64,000 bases of DNA from Myxococcus landrumus (GTDB lineage: Bacteria > Myxococcota > Myxococcia > Myxococcales > Myxococcaceae): positions 2,864,001 through 2,928,000 of the forward strand of contig NZ_CP071091.1 of the NCBI RefSeq assembly GCF_017301635.1, in the 5' to 3' direction. The notes under the pieces were generated by a model. That model did no database searches. It worked only from the letters and a program-made list of their open reading frames with translations, and was not told where the DNA came from. Shown one piece after another: positions 17,048-25,215 of the stretch. Numbering within the stretch: the first letter of the stretch is position 1; each line of letters starts with the position of its first letter. The translations under genes were made by a program, and so were the position numbers.

Positions 17048-20000
17048 ATGGCGGGCGAGAAGGTTGCGGCCGCGGCGACCGCGAGTGCGGCCGCGAACGC
17101 GGCGACGACGGCGACGGAAGCAGCGCGCCCCTATTTGACGTGGATACTCATCGGGCTGGGGGTGCTGCTGGCCCTGGCGCTGGTGGTGGGCCTGGTGTGG
17201 TGGTGGCGCAAGCGCCGCCCGGCCGCGCCCGCGGCGGAGCCTCGCAAGAAGCTGGAGGCCAAGGCGCTGCTGCGCATCCAGGAGAAGTTCCTGCGGGCGC
17301 TGCCGCTGCGCTACCGCGTGGCGGTGATGGACTTCCCCACCGTGGTGGTGATGGGCCCCGCGGGCGCGGGCAAGACGACGCTCATCGACCTGGAGGTGGA
17401 CTGGCGCAGGCAGGAGCGCCAGTTCATGCCCAGCTACACCTCGGACCCGCTGCTTCAAATCTTCCTCGGGCCCGACAAGGTGGTGCACGAGGTCTCCGCG
17501 TCGCTCCTGGAGGACGACACGCAGGAGGCGCGCAGTGCGCTGCGGCGCCTGTGGCGCTCGAGCTTCCGGCGTCAGCGCGGGCGTGTCGTCATCGCGCTCG
17601 ACACGCGCTGGCTCGCCGAGACGCCTCCGGACGAGGTGCGCCGCTTCATCCAGCTGGTTCGCGGGAAGATCAACCTGCTGGGCGAGGTGAGCAAGGGCGC
17701 CGTCGAGACGCGGCTGTGCCTGACGCACATGGACTCGCTGGTAGGCTTCGAGGACTTCGCCCAGCTCCTGCGCGGCCATGGCATCCCCCTGCACTGGGAC
17801 GTGCCGCCGCCGGGAGAGGAAGGCAAGCTGGCCTCGGGGCTCCAGCCGCTGGAGCAGTACTTCGCGCTGGGCCTGGTGTCGCTGTCGGTGGAGGCCTTCG
17901 GTCGGCTCGAGGAGTTCTACGCGCGGGGTGGCGACTCCTTCGCGGCGCTCGCGCGCTTCGTCACCGGCCTGTGGGAGGGCGGCGCGCTGTCCTACCGGCC
18001 AGAGCTGTCGCGGGTGTACCTGTCATCTCCCTACGCGGAGGCCCGCTCGGTGGGGGTGTTCGCCATCGCGGCGGAGAAGCGGAACATCGAGCTGCGCTCG
18101 CTCTACCTCGGCAAGCACCTCCGCCGCTGCGCGGCCCTGCTGGCGCTGGGGTGTCTGCCCGTCCTCGCCGCGTATGCGAACTTCCATGGCCGGCTCGAAG
18201 CGGCCCAGCGGCACATGGCGGACTTCGACTCCACGGTGCAGCGGCTCCAGCAGCAGCACCTGACGGCCTCCGGCGAGGTCGTGGTGGACAAGGGCCAGGG
18301 CGCGATGCAGGCCATGGACGCGCTCCTCGCCGCCAAGCGCTACTGGCCTCCGCTGAACCACAGCTTCCTCGACGAGCAGGAGGTGCTCCGGGCGCAGTTG
18401 GCCAACACCGTCCGGCTCTCGTACCTCAAGCCGCTCATGGAGCGGTGCCAGGAGCAGTGTGAGCGCTGCGGCCCGCTCATCCCCGGTTGTTCGCCGTCGG
18501 AGCTGGGAGGGAGCCGCTCCCTCTTCTCACCCACGCAGGTGGACGAGCGGTGCGAGCGGGAGACGCTCTGCCGCCCCGAGCAGATGCTGCACCTGATGGC
18601 GGTGGCGCGCTCGGCGCGCGGCGACGACATGGGCCGCTTCCTCTTGTCGAGCCTGGATGGCCAGTACCGCAAGCGATGGAACTGGGCGGCGGACTCGCTG
18701 GACCTCCTGGGTACGCGTGCGTCCGGCAAGGACGGCGACTGGATGCAGGCCACGGGGCTGCGCGAGGAAGTCGTCGGCGACTACATCATCTCCAGCGACC
18801 AGGCCTGGCGCGCGGGCATGCAGACGCAGGGACAGGTTCCCTGGATGCGGTGGCCCTACCAGTGGCTGCGGGAGGAGAGCTACCTGGGCCCGTGGAGAGA
18901 TCACCTCATGCGCCTGCAGTTGGTGCTGGGGGCTCGAGAGCTGAACCTGGAGCAGTGGCGCGCGCTCGCGACTGAGCGTCAGCGGCTCCAGATTACGCTG
19001 GCGCAGAGCGTCTCCTATACGTCCGCGCACAAGCTGCTGGCGCTGCTCGACGCATCGGGTTCGCCGGAGAGCCAGGCGACCCTCAAGGGCGTGGAGAACA
19101 CGCTCGACGCGCTCGACTGGCACCGGGACCACCAGGCCATGCTGGCGGCGGTGCTGCGCATGGAGGAGGAGATTGACGCGGGCCTGAAGGCCGCCGAGGA
19201 GATGTCCACGGCGGAGCTCTTGACGCGCACCGGTGGCCTCTTCGTGCCCGCGAACGCGGATGCGCGCATCGAGGTGCGAGTGCTCCAGCAGTCCTTCGAG
19301 TTCCGGCCCAAGGAGCTGTCGCGCGTGTTGCTGGACAAGCTCCTGCGGCAGATTGAGCAGGGGCAGAATCCATTCAGCCGGCGCCTGATGGGACTGCCGT
19401 CCGGCGCGGTGGCGGCCGCCCAGGAGAACGGGCTGGGCATCTCCATCGGGGACGCGATGGATGTGGGGCGCGTGGACGCGATGCCCTCGAACCATGGTTC
19501 GGAGTGGCTGAACTTCGAGACCGACATCCGGCCCCTGGTGGATGAGTTCACCATTCGCATGACGGACTCGAAGCTCTCCCGCGCGGAGGCCGCGCAGCGC
19601 CAGGGCTACGTGCTGAAGAAGGTCTCCAACTTCGGGCAGCGGTATCGACAGGACCTGCTGGTGAAGTACCGCGACTATCGCTTCACGGCGCTGACGACGA
19701 CGCTGGCCTCGGAGCTCTCCGCGGTGACGCAGCCGACGTCGGAGCTGGTGGCGATGCTGCGCGAGGTGTCGACAGGCGCGGGAATCGGCCCGATGGAGGG
19801 CCCTTACTACGAGCCGCTGCGCCAGGAGCTGTCGGCCTTCCGTCCCGTCGTCCAGCTCATGACGCCGGACAAGGATGGGCAGACGAAGGAGCTGTCCGCG
19901 TTCCTGCTGCTGGTGTCGCAGCTGCACACGGAGGTCTCCGGCTTCAACGCGCCGCCGATGTTGAGCGACCGCACGGTGGTGCCCGCGGCGATGCGCACGG

Positions 20001-20932
20001 GAGGCCAGGAGGCGCCCGCGACGGCCGAGGAGAGCGGCCGGCAGTTGGTCGACCTGCTCTCGCCGCTGGGCCGCGTGGGCCTGTCGATGCTGCTCGACGA
20101 GGAGGGCTCGTACCTGCGCAAGGTGGATGCGTGGCTGGACAAGCAGGGCATCCTGGGTGAGTTGCGGCGGCCGTTCCGCGAGCCCTTCCTGGTGACTCGG
20201 GAGCTGGGCCGGGCGGAGCTGGAGCGCGTGCTGGAGGAGCAGTGGGAGTGGCGCTTCCGGACGTTGCTCACGCCGCTCATGCGTCGCTATCCCTTCGCGG
20301 TGGAGGCGAGCCAGGAGCTGGACCCGACGGAGCTGGACGTCCTCAAGCGCAAGGATGGAGCCTTCTGGCAGTTCGTGAACCAGGTCCTGTCGCCGGTGGT
20401 CGAGGAGCGCGGCACGGAGTGGATGCTGCGCCGGCCGCTGCGGCAGCAACTGGCGGTTCCGCCGCGCATGCTCGCGATGTTGAGCCGGCTGTCGAAGCTG
20501 GCGCGGCTGTTGTGGACGGAGGAAGGCAAGCCGCAGCCCTTGATGCTCCAGGTGCGTCCGCTGCCGCTGCCGCCCTCGGGGGACAGCGGGTTCGTCACCA
20601 TGTCGTTCCTGAAGTGCGGAGAGGCGGCGTCCTTTGGCTTCAACCAGACGCCCGCGTGGCAGGACTTCGCGCTGGCATGGTGGGAGCCCCGGTCCGCGTC
20701 GGTGGGCGTGGAGCTGCGCGTCCCGGGACGCGAGGGCAAGCGCTACCGGTCCACGGAGCTGTCGCGCTCGTCGTGGAACTGCTTCCGCATCCTGGACGCG
20801 GCGACCTTCGATGCCGAGCAGAACGCCATCTGGCCCCTGCCCGGCCCGGATGGCTCCGAGCACTCCGAGATTCGACTGCGCTTCGGGATGCGCGGTGGGC
20901 CCTGGACCCTCTTCCAGGAGGTGACGCGATGA
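17048..20932 (+). CDS. tssM: T6SS membrane-complex protein TssM (IcmF)
   Basis: A 1294-residue protein of the IcmF/TssM family that spans the inner membrane and periplasm and binds TssJ and TssL. One N-terminal transmembrane helix is visible at about residues 31-53, a Walker A site GPAGAGKTT at 103-111 (family members hydrolyse or bind NTP), and a second hydrophobic helix near residues 360-378. The long remainder is periplasmic and contains the C-terminal beta domain. Many TssM proteins have two close N-terminal helices; here I see only one. The stop overlaps the start of the lipoprotein gene by four bases. Confidence 0.95.
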   Translation: MAGEKVAAAATASAAANAATTATEAARPYLTWILIGLGVLLALALVVGLVWWWRKRRPAAPAAEPRKKLEAKALLRIQEKFLRALPLRYRVAVMDFPTVVVMGPAGAGKTTLIDLEVDWRRQERQFMPSYTSDPLLQIFLGPDKVVHEVSASLLEDDTQEARSALRRLWRSSFRRQRGRVVIALDTRWLAETPPDEVRRFIQLVRGKINLLGEVSKGAVETRLCLTHMDSLVGFEDFAQLLRGHGIPLHWDVPPPGEEGKLASGLQPLEQYFALGLVSLSVEAFGRLEEFYARGGDSFAALARFVTGLWEGGALSYRPELSRVYLSSPYAEARSVGVFAIAAEKRNIELRSLYLGKHLRRCAALLALGCLPVLAAYANFHGRLEAAQRHMADFDSTVQRLQQQHLTASGEVVVDKGQGAMQAMDALLAAKRYWPPLNHSFLDEQEVLRAQLANTVRLSYLKPLMERCQEQCERCGPLIPGCSPSELGGSRSLFSPTQVDERCERETLCRPEQMLHLMAVARSARGDDMGRFLLSSLDGQYRKRWNWAADSLDLLGTRASGKDGDWMQATGLREEVVGDYIISSDQAWRAGMQTQGQVPWMRWPYQWLREESYLGPWRDHLMRLQLVLGARELNLEQWRALATERQRLQITLAQSVSYTSAHKLLALLDASGSPESQATLKGVENTLDALDWHRDHQAMLAAVLRMEEEIDAGLKAAEEMSTAELLTRTGGLFVPANADARIEVRVLQQSFEFRPKELSRVLLDKLLRQIEQGQNPFSRRLMGLPSGAVAAAQENGLGISIGDAMDVGRVDAMPSNHGSEWLNFETDIRPLVDEFTIRMTDSKLSRAEAAQRQGYVLKKVSNFGQRYRQDLLVKYRDYRFTALTTTLASELSAVTQPTSELVAMLREVSTGAGIGPMEGPYYEPLRQELSAFRPVVQLMTPDKDGQTKELSAFLLLVSQLHTEVSGFNAPPMLSDRTVVPAAMRTGGQEAPATAEESGRQLVDLLSPLGRVGLSMLLDEEGSYLRKVDAWLDKQGILGELRRPFREPFLVTRELGRAELERVLEEQWEWRFRTLLTPLMRRYPFAVEASQELDPTELDVLKRKDGAFWQFVNQVLSPVVEERGTEWMLRRPLRQQLAVPPRMLAMLSRLSKLARLLWTEEGKPQPLMLQVRPLPLPPSGDSGFVTMSFLKCGEAASFGFNQTPAWQDFALAWWEPRSASVGVELRVPGREGKRYRSTELSRSSWNCFRILDAATFDAEQNAIWPLPGPDGSEHSEIRLRFGMRGGPWTLFQEVTR

Positions 20933-21474
20933 ACGCTGGCAAGGGGCCGTGGTTGTTGATGCTGGCGCTCGCGCTGGGCACGGTGGCCTGCGCGCCCACG
21001 CATCTGACCATCAACGTGAAGTCGCCTCCTGGGACGAACCAGGGGCGTCCGTTGCACATGGTGGTCCGGGCGGTGGATGCGCAGCGCTACATGACGGAGT
21101 TCTACGCGGATGTGGCCGAGCGCATCGTCCACCCGGATGACTCCGTGGTGCAGACGCTCGTCGTCTATCCGGGTGAGAAGACGCAGACGCGCGTGAAGAT
21201 TCCGGAGGAGTCGCCCCTGGCCATCTCCTTCCTCTTCACCACGCCGGACGGGGCCTGGCAGGTGCTGCTCGACACGCCCATTCCGGGCCGTGTGGACATC
21301 GACCTGGAGGAGAGCCGCATCCGCACGGATGCGCCCAAGCGAAAGAAGCCCGCCAAGACCGAGGCTGGCAAGGGTGAGCCGCCGAAGCTGGAGGTGCCCA
21401 GCTTCGAGGCGCCCAAGGTGGAGGCCCCCAAGGTCGAGGCCCCGAAGGTGGGGGCGCCGTCCGGGGGGAAGTAA
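20929..21474 (+). CDS. tssJ: TssJ-like T6SS outer-membrane lipoprotein
   Basis: A 181-residue protein with a lipoprotein signal (hydrophobic WLLMLALALGTVAC, cysteine at about residue 21), then a beta-sandwich-like domain (HLTINVKSPPG, LHMVVRAVDAQRYM, QTLVVYPGEKTQTRVKIPEE) as in TssJ, which anchors TssM to the outer membrane. The last ~50 residues are an added Pro/Lys/Glu-rich tail with tandem EAPKV units, not part of classic TssJ and perhaps reaching the cell wall. It ends the plus-strand T6SS operon, overlapping tssM by four bases. Confidence 0.85.
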   Translation: MNAGKGPWLLMLALALGTVACAPTHLTINVKSPPGTNQGRPLHMVVRAVDAQRYMTEFYADVAERIVHPDDSVVQTLVVYPGEKTQTRVKIPEESPLAISFLFTTPDGAWQVLLDTPIPGRVDIDLEESRIRTDAPKRKKPAKTEAGKGEPPKLEVPSFEAPKVEAPKVEAPKVGAPSGGK

Positions 21475-21518
21475 GTCACGGGAGTAGAGGGAGAGAGCGC
21501 TCCGACGGTCTCTCCACA

Positions 21519-21556
21519 GTGAGCGCCCCTCCTCGACAGGAGGGGCCTGGGCTCAC
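21519..21556. terminator. Bidirectional terminator-like hairpin after the T6SS operon
   Basis: A perfect 8-bp stem (CCCCTCCT / AGGAGGGG, loop CGAC, 21526-21545) is enclosed by a second perfect 6-bp stem (GTGAGC at 21519 with GCTCAC ending at 21556). It lies between convergent genes and reaches into the final codons of the minus-strand gene. No T tract follows on either side, so termination is inferred from position and stem quality. Confidence 0.6.
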
Positions 21557-22926
21557 CCGTGGGTGCCCTGCGGCGGTGGGACCCTGGGCATGTTCGCGGG
21601 GACCTGTGCCTCCAACGCATCGAGCTGCGTGCCCACGCTGCTCGCCGTGGCATCCACCTGGGACTTCAGCGTCCCCCGAGTCGCGTTGACCTGGTCCTCC
21701 GCCGAGGCCCTGGCGGTCTCCACCTGGTCCTGCGCGGCCTGCGCCCCCGCGTCGACCTGCTGTTCCAGCTCGGGCAGCTTCGCGGTCACCTGGGTCTTCA
21801 CGGTGTCCACCTGCGCGGCCATCTGGTCCTGGATGGCCGTCACCTGCGCGACGGCTTGCTCCTTCGCGGTCCCCACCTGGGCCACGGCCGCGGCGACCGC
21901 CTGGTCGATTTGAGCGCCCGCGGGCTCGACCTGCTGGAGGACGGCCTGCTTCAACGTGTCCACCTGCTGGACGAGCTGTTGCTGGACGGTGTCCACCTGC
22001 GCCAGGGCCTGCGTCTGGACAGTGTCCACTTGAGTGAGCACCTGCTCCTGGAGCGAGCTCATCTGGTTGGACATCTGCGAGGAGAAGGTCCCGAGCTGCG
22101 TGGTGATTTGGGTCACCACCTGCTGGATGGACTGCACGGCGGGCGTCACCAACGGCTTGGGCAGGTTCGCTGCGGGAATCGCATCCAGCAGTGTATTCAC
22201 CCGCGTGAGCAGCGCTTCCAGTGAGCCGACGAGCGTTTGATACAACGTCTGGAGTTGCTCGAGCACCGTGGGCAGAGGCGCGAAGAGCGCAAGCACCTGC
22301 TCCTTCACGGTGCCGAGCTGGGTCAGGAGGGTGTCCAGCGTGGTGAGCGCGGTATCGACGGCTTGTTGCAAGGGTTCGCGAATGGCGGCGACGGCGGCGA
22401 CCGCTCCGTTCACGAGCGCATCCAGCGCGTCACTCGCCTGGGAGATGAGCGACTCCACTTGAGCCTGGGCGGGCGCGATGGCCTTCTCGACGGTCTCGAC
22501 CTGGGCGAGCAGCGCCTCCACCTGTCCCGACAACATGCTCTCGAGCGTCTCCAATGCCGCCGTCGCGCCCCCCACCGCGGTGGTCATCGAGGCCCCGACG
22601 CTCTCCTCCAATCCGGTGAGGCTGCCGGACATCGACTGGGATGCCCCATCGACCTGGGTGCGCAGTGGGGACAACTGCCCGCGCACGCGCGCGGCATCCG
22701 GGTCGTCCTTCTTCGCCGCCAGCTTGGCGTCGAGCGCATCGATGCGGCCCATGAGTCCCGTCAACACAGGCTCCAGGTCGGGCCGGATGGAGGCAATGAG
22801 GGAGTTGACCGTCTCTCCGACGCCCTCGATGGCCGAGCGCGACGTGCCGATACGCGCCACGTTGTTTCCGCCCGCCGACTCGAGGTCTCCTCGCAGGCTC
22901 GCCAGCGTGCCCAGCAGCGCCTTCAT
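21553..22926 (-). CDS. Hendecad-repeat coiled-coil protein, putative spike partner or cargo
   Basis: A 457-residue protein, almost entirely amphipathic helix, with no signal peptide, transmembrane segment or catalytic motif. The C-terminal part carries strict 11-residue periodicity: Gln followed by Val/Leu (Ala-Val once) recurs at residues 299, 310, 321, 332, 343, then 350, 361, 372, then 390, 401, 412, 423, 434, with units such as QVDTVQTQALA and QVDTLKQAVLQ. The N-terminal 290 residues also read as long helices. The start at 22926 (MKALLGTLASLRG) lies 106 bases after the VgrG paralogue, which has a tail sharing the heptapeptide QVETARA. Apolipoprotein- or LEA-like membrane-binding helix is one alternative; cargo or fibre of the second spike is my inference. 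Confidence 0.65.
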   Translation of the reverse strand: MKALLGTLASLRGDLESAGGNNVARIGTSRSAIEGVGETVNSLIASIRPDLEPVLTGLMGRIDALDAKLAAKKDDPDAARVRGQLSPLRTQVDGASQSMSGSLTGLEESVGASMTTAVGGATAALETLESMLSGQVEALLAQVETVEKAIAPAQAQVESLISQASDALDALVNGAVAAVAAIREPLQQAVDTALTTLDTLLTQLGTVKEQVLALFAPLPTVLEQLQTLYQTLVGSLEALLTRVNTLLDAIPAANLPKPLVTPAVQSIQQVVTQITTQLGTFSSQMSNQMSSLQEQVLTQVDTVQTQALAQVDTVQQQLVQQVDTLKQAVLQQVEPAGAQIDQAVAAAVAQVGTAKEQAVAQVTAIQDQMAAQVDTVKTQVTAKLPELEQQVDAGAQAAQDQVETARASAEDQVNATRGTLKSQVDATASSVGTQLDALEAQVPANMPRVPPPQGTHG

Positions 22927-23032
22927 CGTCCGACCCCCCTCGCGGATTCGCCGCGTCGGCGGTGATTCGCGGTCATCCCATCCAGCACATCCGGCGACAC
23001 GGGGTGCGCGGTCTGGCGCGCAGGATTGTGCG

Positions 23033-24961
23033 TCACTTGAGGGCCTCCAGCGCGACACGCGCCTCCGCGGCGGCCTTCGTCAGCGAGGACGTGCGCCCTT
23101 CCAGTCCAGACAACGCGCCCTTGAGCGCGGACCGGGTCTCCGAAACCTTCGCGCTCACCTGGGCCTGCGCCGATTCGAGCGCCGCTTGTGTCTCCGAGGT
23201 GGCGCCGTCCAGCTTCGCCTGGGAAGCCCCCGAGGCGACCCGATACGCGGCGGTGGTCTCCCCCATCGCGCCGCCCACACCCGACGAGAGGTCCGCGCGA
23301 GCCGTCTCCACCTGTGGAGAGACATCGAAGGTCGGCGCGGCGGAGGAGGCCCCGGGCTCCTCCTTCGTGCGGAACATCATGACCCCTTCGGCCATGCGCA
23401 CCGTCTCGGTGTCCGCGCCGGAGACGCGGTGCAGGTGCCACACGGGCTTGGCGTCCTGATAGTCGTGAGTGATGGAAGTCTGACTCGTGTCGTTCTTCCC
23501 CAGCAGCAGTCCATCGCCCTGCCCTGCCTGAGGCAGCCGCGCCGCATCCGCCCAATCGAGGTGCCGATGCAGCTCCGCCCGGTCGAAGTGCAGCTCCACC
23601 ATCACCCGCGCGTTCTTGTACGGCGGGAAGTAGAAGTGCCCCGGAAAGAACCCCGGCTCGGCCGGCACGCTCACGACCTTGTTCCAGAGGGGAACCGTCA
23701 CGCGCCACGTGAGCACGGACGTCTTCTTGTCCTCGGACAGAAGATAGATGCGGTCCTTCTCGCCGCCCCCGGGACTGAGCACCTTGCCTTCGACGTGAAT
23801 CGGGTAGCGAGGCACCCGGTGCGCGGGCAGCGTGACCGTCGTATCCGCCGCGCGCTCCAGCAGCAGGGACATGTCCACGTCGAAGCCCGCGTCCTGCATC
23901 TGCAAGCCCACGTGCGGCCCCTCGTTGAGCGTCCGCGCCGACATCGTGAGCTCCACCGAGCGCAGGTCCTCCCCCGTCCCCACCGCCGTCGTCCCCCACC
24001 GCTTCCCTTCCAGTCGAATCCCCGCGCCCGGGCTCACCGCCACCGTGGGGAAGTGACGGAACGAGAGGCGCAAGCGCCGCTGGGGGACTCGCACGCGCGA
24101 GCCCTCCAAGGTCTGCCGTTGCTCCACTTGCGACACGATGGGCGTGCGCACCAGGTGGTCCTGCTGGACGCCCGCGACGGCCACGGTGGCGGGGAGCTCC
24201 AGCGTGGAGGGATGGAGCGCGGACACATTGAGGACCCGCGCCGCATGTCGAGGCAGCGGAGGCACCACCACCTCCACCTGCGCCACCTTCTCCCACGACA
24301 AGGGCGCGGCCCTGCCCAGCGGGGCCTTGCGCCCCAAGAGCGCATAGCCGTCCTTCACGAAGTCATAGGTCCACACGCCGCCGCGCGACGCCACCAGCCA
24401 CGCGACGAAGTCGTGGAAGCTCACCCCTGGGGCATCCTCCCCCAGCGCGAGGCAGATGAGCGGCCGCTTCTCATCGAGCACATCCCAGTCACAGTCGAGC
24501 TTGAACGCTCCCGCGGTGTGCTCCGTGAGCAGATCCGCCAGGGTGGCTTCGGTGCGCAGCTCGGTGGGCCGGTGCTGGCGCCAGAGGACCTGGGCGGCAT
24601 CCTCGAACTCCACCGTGTAGCGGCGGAAGCGCACGGGGGCGCCATCCAACGTGCCGTGGGTCCTCGCCTCCAGGGCGCGGCTCCGGGCGAGGCCATGGAG
24701 GACCAGCGGCTTCGGCGGAGGCTCGGGGATGGGGTAGCCGCCCGAGAGGGTCAGCTTCACATCGAGGAGGTCTGGCTGGGCGAACGCGGTGAAGAGCGGT
24801 GCGTCATCCTTCTCCAGCCCGGTCCAGAAGCTCACCGCCGCGGTGAAGCCATGGGGGAGCAGCCGGAAGGTGAAGGACTCCACCTGCCCGCCAGGAATGG
24901 TGAAGGTCCGCCCGCCCATGGCCAGGGAGAGGGACAGCGCGAGTCGTTCCTGAAACGCCAT
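23033..24961 (-). CDS. Second VgrG-like spike protein with helical C-terminal tail
   Basis: A 642-residue paralogue of the VgrG core at 12156-13805: the same gp27-like plan (FQERLALSLSLAMGG, FRRYTVEFEDAAQVLWRQH, SFHDFVAWLVASRGGVW) and the same OB-fold block at about residues 387-485 (PIHVEGKVLSPGG, VTVPLWNKVVSVP, FFPGHFYFPPYKNARVMVEL). Unlike the first copy, it continues after KEEPGASSA with a ~93-residue Ala/Ser/Thr/Glu-rich helical tail beginning QVETARADLSS at residue 550. It has no beta-helical needle. It opens a minus-strand unit with the hendecad protein and is divergent from the OmpA-like gene. Its ATG at 24961 lacks a clear ribosome site. Confidence 0.82.
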   Translation of the reverse strand: MAFQERLALSLSLAMGGRTFTIPGGQVESFTFRLLPHGFTAAVSFWTGLEKDDAPLFTAFAQPDLLDVKLTLSGGYPIPEPPPKPLVLHGLARSRALEARTHGTLDGAPVRFRRYTVEFEDAAQVLWRQHRPTELRTEATLADLLTEHTAGAFKLDCDWDVLDEKRPLICLALGEDAPGVSFHDFVAWLVASRGGVWTYDFVKDGYALLGRKAPLGRAAPLSWEKVAQVEVVVPPLPRHAARVLNVSALHPSTLELPATVAVAGVQQDHLVRTPIVSQVEQRQTLEGSRVRVPQRRLRLSFRHFPTVAVSPGAGIRLEGKRWGTTAVGTGEDLRSVELTMSARTLNEGPHVGLQMQDAGFDVDMSLLLERAADTTVTLPAHRVPRYPIHVEGKVLSPGGGEKDRIYLLSEDKKTSVLTWRVTVPLWNKVVSVPAEPGFFPGHFYFPPYKNARVMVELHFDRAELHRHLDWADAARLPQAGQGDGLLLGKNDTSQTSITHDYQDAKPVWHLHRVSGADTETVRMAEGVMMFRTKEEPGASSAAPTFDVSPQVETARADLSSGVGGAMGETTAAYRVASGASQAKLDGATSETQAALESAQAQVSAKVSETRSALKGALSGLEGRTSSLTKAAAEARVALEALK

Positions 24962-24976
24962 GTGGCCGCGAGCACT

Positions 24977-24992
24977 TGCCCGTTCCGTGCCA
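24977..24992 (-). promoter_or_regulatory. Possible sigma-54-type element upstream of the second VgrG gene
   Basis: On the minus strand, TGGCAC is followed at the correct 10-base GG-to-GC distance by GGGCA. The -24 half is perfect; the -12 half departs from TTGCA. Transcription would start about five bases before the ATG at 24961, an unusually short leader, which lowers confidence. Confidence 0.3.
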
Positions 24993-25122
24993 GCGGGAAA
25001 TCACGTCCCGCCCCTGAAGATCGGCCCTCCGCGGGCAGGAGCGCGGTCCGGCAGGACGCAGCCGCGTTCCACCGGCACGCAGGGGGCCCGGCCCCGTGAG
25101 GTCCGCTCGACTCAGCCCCTAC

Positions 25123-25138
25123 TGGTACGTGGCTTGCT
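25123..25138 (+). promoter_or_regulatory. Sigma-54 promoter of the OmpA-like/Ig-repeat operon
   Basis: TGGTACG then TGGC then TTGCT: GG and GC are separated by exactly 10 bases and both halves match the sigma-54 -24/-12 consensus. The predicted start is near 25149, leaving a leader of about 65 bases before the ATG at 25216. Sigma-54 promoters require an enhancer-binding activator, a class expanded in myxobacteria; no activator gene lies in this window. Confidence 0.7.
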
Positions 25139-25215
25139 CCGGGCGTCAGCCGGCGCGTGTCCGCGGGCTGTCTCCCGCATGAGGACCTCTGGCTGTCGCG
25201 CGCCACGGGACGCGG

